A DNA stretch of 56,984 nucleotides from positions 1 through 56,984 of the IMG/VR virus record IMGVR_UViG_3300021057_000013, one strand, 5' to 3'. Positions within the stretch are counted from its first letter, which is position 1; each line of letters begins with the position of its first letter. Source of the stretch: a virus. Shown piece after piece: positions 56,023 to 56,984 of this stretch. The notes below the pieces were generated by a model. The model searched no databases. It was not told the origin of the DNA and saw only the letters and a program-made list of their open reading frames with translations. The position numbers were made by a program, and so were the translations under genes.

Positions 56023-56984
56023 GGGCCACCTCCCTGTCAATCGACGTAAACCCCAACTCCGCAAGGTGATCCCTGACGGCGTTGATGGCATACATCCCCT
56101 CGTCCTTCGCCAGCCAGATCGCGCGGATCGTGGCTCGGCGCGCGTCATCGCTGGCCTTGCGGAACCAGTTTTTCAGCTTTCGGAAATTGCCCGTATCCAT
56201 GCCGGGGTTCGGATTCAGCGGGACCAGGTTGATCCGGTAAGCCTCCTCAAGGCCGGTTTCACCCAGGGCCAGCAGGCGCTCGAGCTCGGCCTGCCGCTGC
56301 TGCTCAATCCAGGCCTTTCGCTCACTCTCGGCGCTCTGATGCCGGGCCTGCTCCTGCCGCGCGGCGGCGGCCTGGGGAACCATGCTGAGCGAAGCGATCC
56401 GGGGATCATTCAGCCGGGCCTCGCCCTTACGCCGCTCCGCATCGAGCTGCTCGCGGCGGGCGATCTGCTCGGGCGTCCAGCCGGCGGCGAGCCGGGCCCA
56501 GCGCTCGCGCTGGGCTTCTGGATTCCGCAGCAGGGCAAGCTGCTCGGGGCTCAAGCTGCGGCTGGCGCAGGCTGGCGGGGGAGCTACCGGCGGCTTCGGG
56601 GGCGCAGGCTCAGGAGCGGAAAGCTCTGATGCCATCGCATTCTCAACCGGATCAGGGGCCGACTCAGCAGGCGCAGCATCAGCCGGGGTCTCGGGCGCGT
56701 TCGGGGGCAGGCCGGATGGCGGATCCTGCTGCTGCCGGCGCTGCGCCTCGGCGGCCTCGCGGGCTTCAATCAGCTTCTGCTGCTCGGCCAACTCCTGCAG
56801 CCGAGCCTCGCGGGCGGCGATCTGCTCGCGGCTGAGCTCGCCGCTTTCCTGGGGGGGCGGGGGGGCGGCGGGGGGGCTCTTGCCTCGGAATGCGTCGCTG
56901 AAGGCGCGGCCGATTTCTGGCGCAAGCTCTGTTACCGGCACTGTTCTCACGACAGCGACATGGCCGGGTATCCCTTCCCACTCC
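56015..56984 (-). CDS. Proline/alanine-rich hypothetical protein, 5' end outside window
   Basis: The frame is open to the window edge on the minus strand; residues upstream of GTG 56950 (EWEGIPGHVAVV) look coding, so the true start lies beyond 56984. The visible 323 residues begin with a short domain, followed by a long Pro/Ala/Glu/Gln-rich low-complexity stretch and a C-terminal alpha-helical domain (NFRKLKNWFRKASDDARRATIRAIWLAKDEG). Function unknown. Confidence 0.55.
   Translation of the reverse strand, partial: EWEGIPGHVAVVRTVPVTELAPEIGRAFSDAFRGKSPPAAPPPPQESGELSREQIAAREARLQELAEQQKLIEAREAAEAQRRQQQDPPSGLPPNAPETPADAAPAESAPDPVENAMASELSAPEPAPPKPPVAPPPACASRSLSPEQLALLRNPEAQRERWARLAAGWTPEQIARREQLDAERRKGEARLNDPRIASLSMVPQAAAARQEQARHQSAESERKAWIEQQRQAELERLLALGETGLEEAYRINLVPLNPNPGMDTGNFRKLKNWFRKASDDARRATIRAIWLAKDEGMYAINAVRDHLAELGFTSIDREVAHA

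Noticed and set aside
1-56984. tRNA genes
   Set aside because: I looked for cloverleaf signatures and saw none; a covariance-model search would be needed to be sure.

Overview
The window is a ~57 kb piece of a GC-rich, tailed double-stranded DNA phage or prophage (or phage-plasmid). It carries a complete head-and-tail morphogenesis block on the minus strand: small and large terminase, portal, XkdF-like protease, scaffold-like protein, HK97-type major capsid protein, connectors, tail tube, frameshifted tail-assembly chaperone, tape measure and tail fibres. The tube protein plus a 2366-residue tape measure indicates a long tail; no sheath protein was recognised, so a siphovirus-like particle is most likely. 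The host is probably Gram-negative: the phage carries a DUF4156-like lipoprotein with a clear lipobox. The species cannot be named from the sequence.

Layout. (1) 1-8940, plus strand: tightly overlapping small accessory genes, many with zinc-ribbon cysteines, coiled coils or HTH folds, most unrecognised. Five of them share a near-identical N-terminal 'CPEA' motif. Inside this array, at about 1524-1845, lies a structured non-coding RNA that looks like a stand-alone HEARO / IscB omega-RNA element, ending immediately before an ATGA. (2) 8941-11376, plus strand: a promoter with an overlapping palindrome, two 32-residue proteins, a ribbon-helix-helix protein, an HNH endonuclease and small regulators. 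(3) 11400-13477: a divergent pair of units, a WGR-domain protein operon on the minus strand and two MerR-type HTH genes on the plus strand. (4) 13535-24141, minus strand: distal tail and lysis genes (tail hub, Gly-rich and collagen-like fibres, a signal-peptide fibre, holin-like proteins, a YkuD-like putative endolysin, an HExxH protein). (5) 24142-24615: a regulatory island with a late promoter, operator palindromes and an intrinsic terminator, followed by the plus-strand lipoprotein gene. (6) 24985-48250, minus strand: the tape measure back to the head genes and terminases, then a solitary C5 methyltransferase and a ParB-like protein, with a second copy of the late promoter at 48260-48287. 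(7) 48350-56984, minus strand: an upstream module with a RuvC-less TnpB N-terminal-like protein, a TPR plus O-GlcNAc-transferase-type glycosyltransferase, small membrane proteins, RHH and XRE regulators, and a proline-rich protein cut by the window end.

How it fits together. Two late promoters, at 48260-48287 and 24390-24417, share the -35, spacing, -10 and downstream sequence. Each has a pair of TTGAG...CTCAA palindromes upstream, so the minus-strand structural genes look like two co-regulated late transcription units. The second unit meets a strong intrinsic terminator within about 90 nt, which suggests antitermination. A 23-bp palindrome (half-site AAAGGTGAAAT) occurs three times over 44 kb and may be an operator or a dispersed centromere-like site. 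The most unusual content is the coexistence of a phage-borne stand-alone omega-RNA-like element and an isolated TnpB N-terminal-like protein, both relics or derivatives of RNA-guided IS200/IS605-type systems, with no full nuclease gene in the window.
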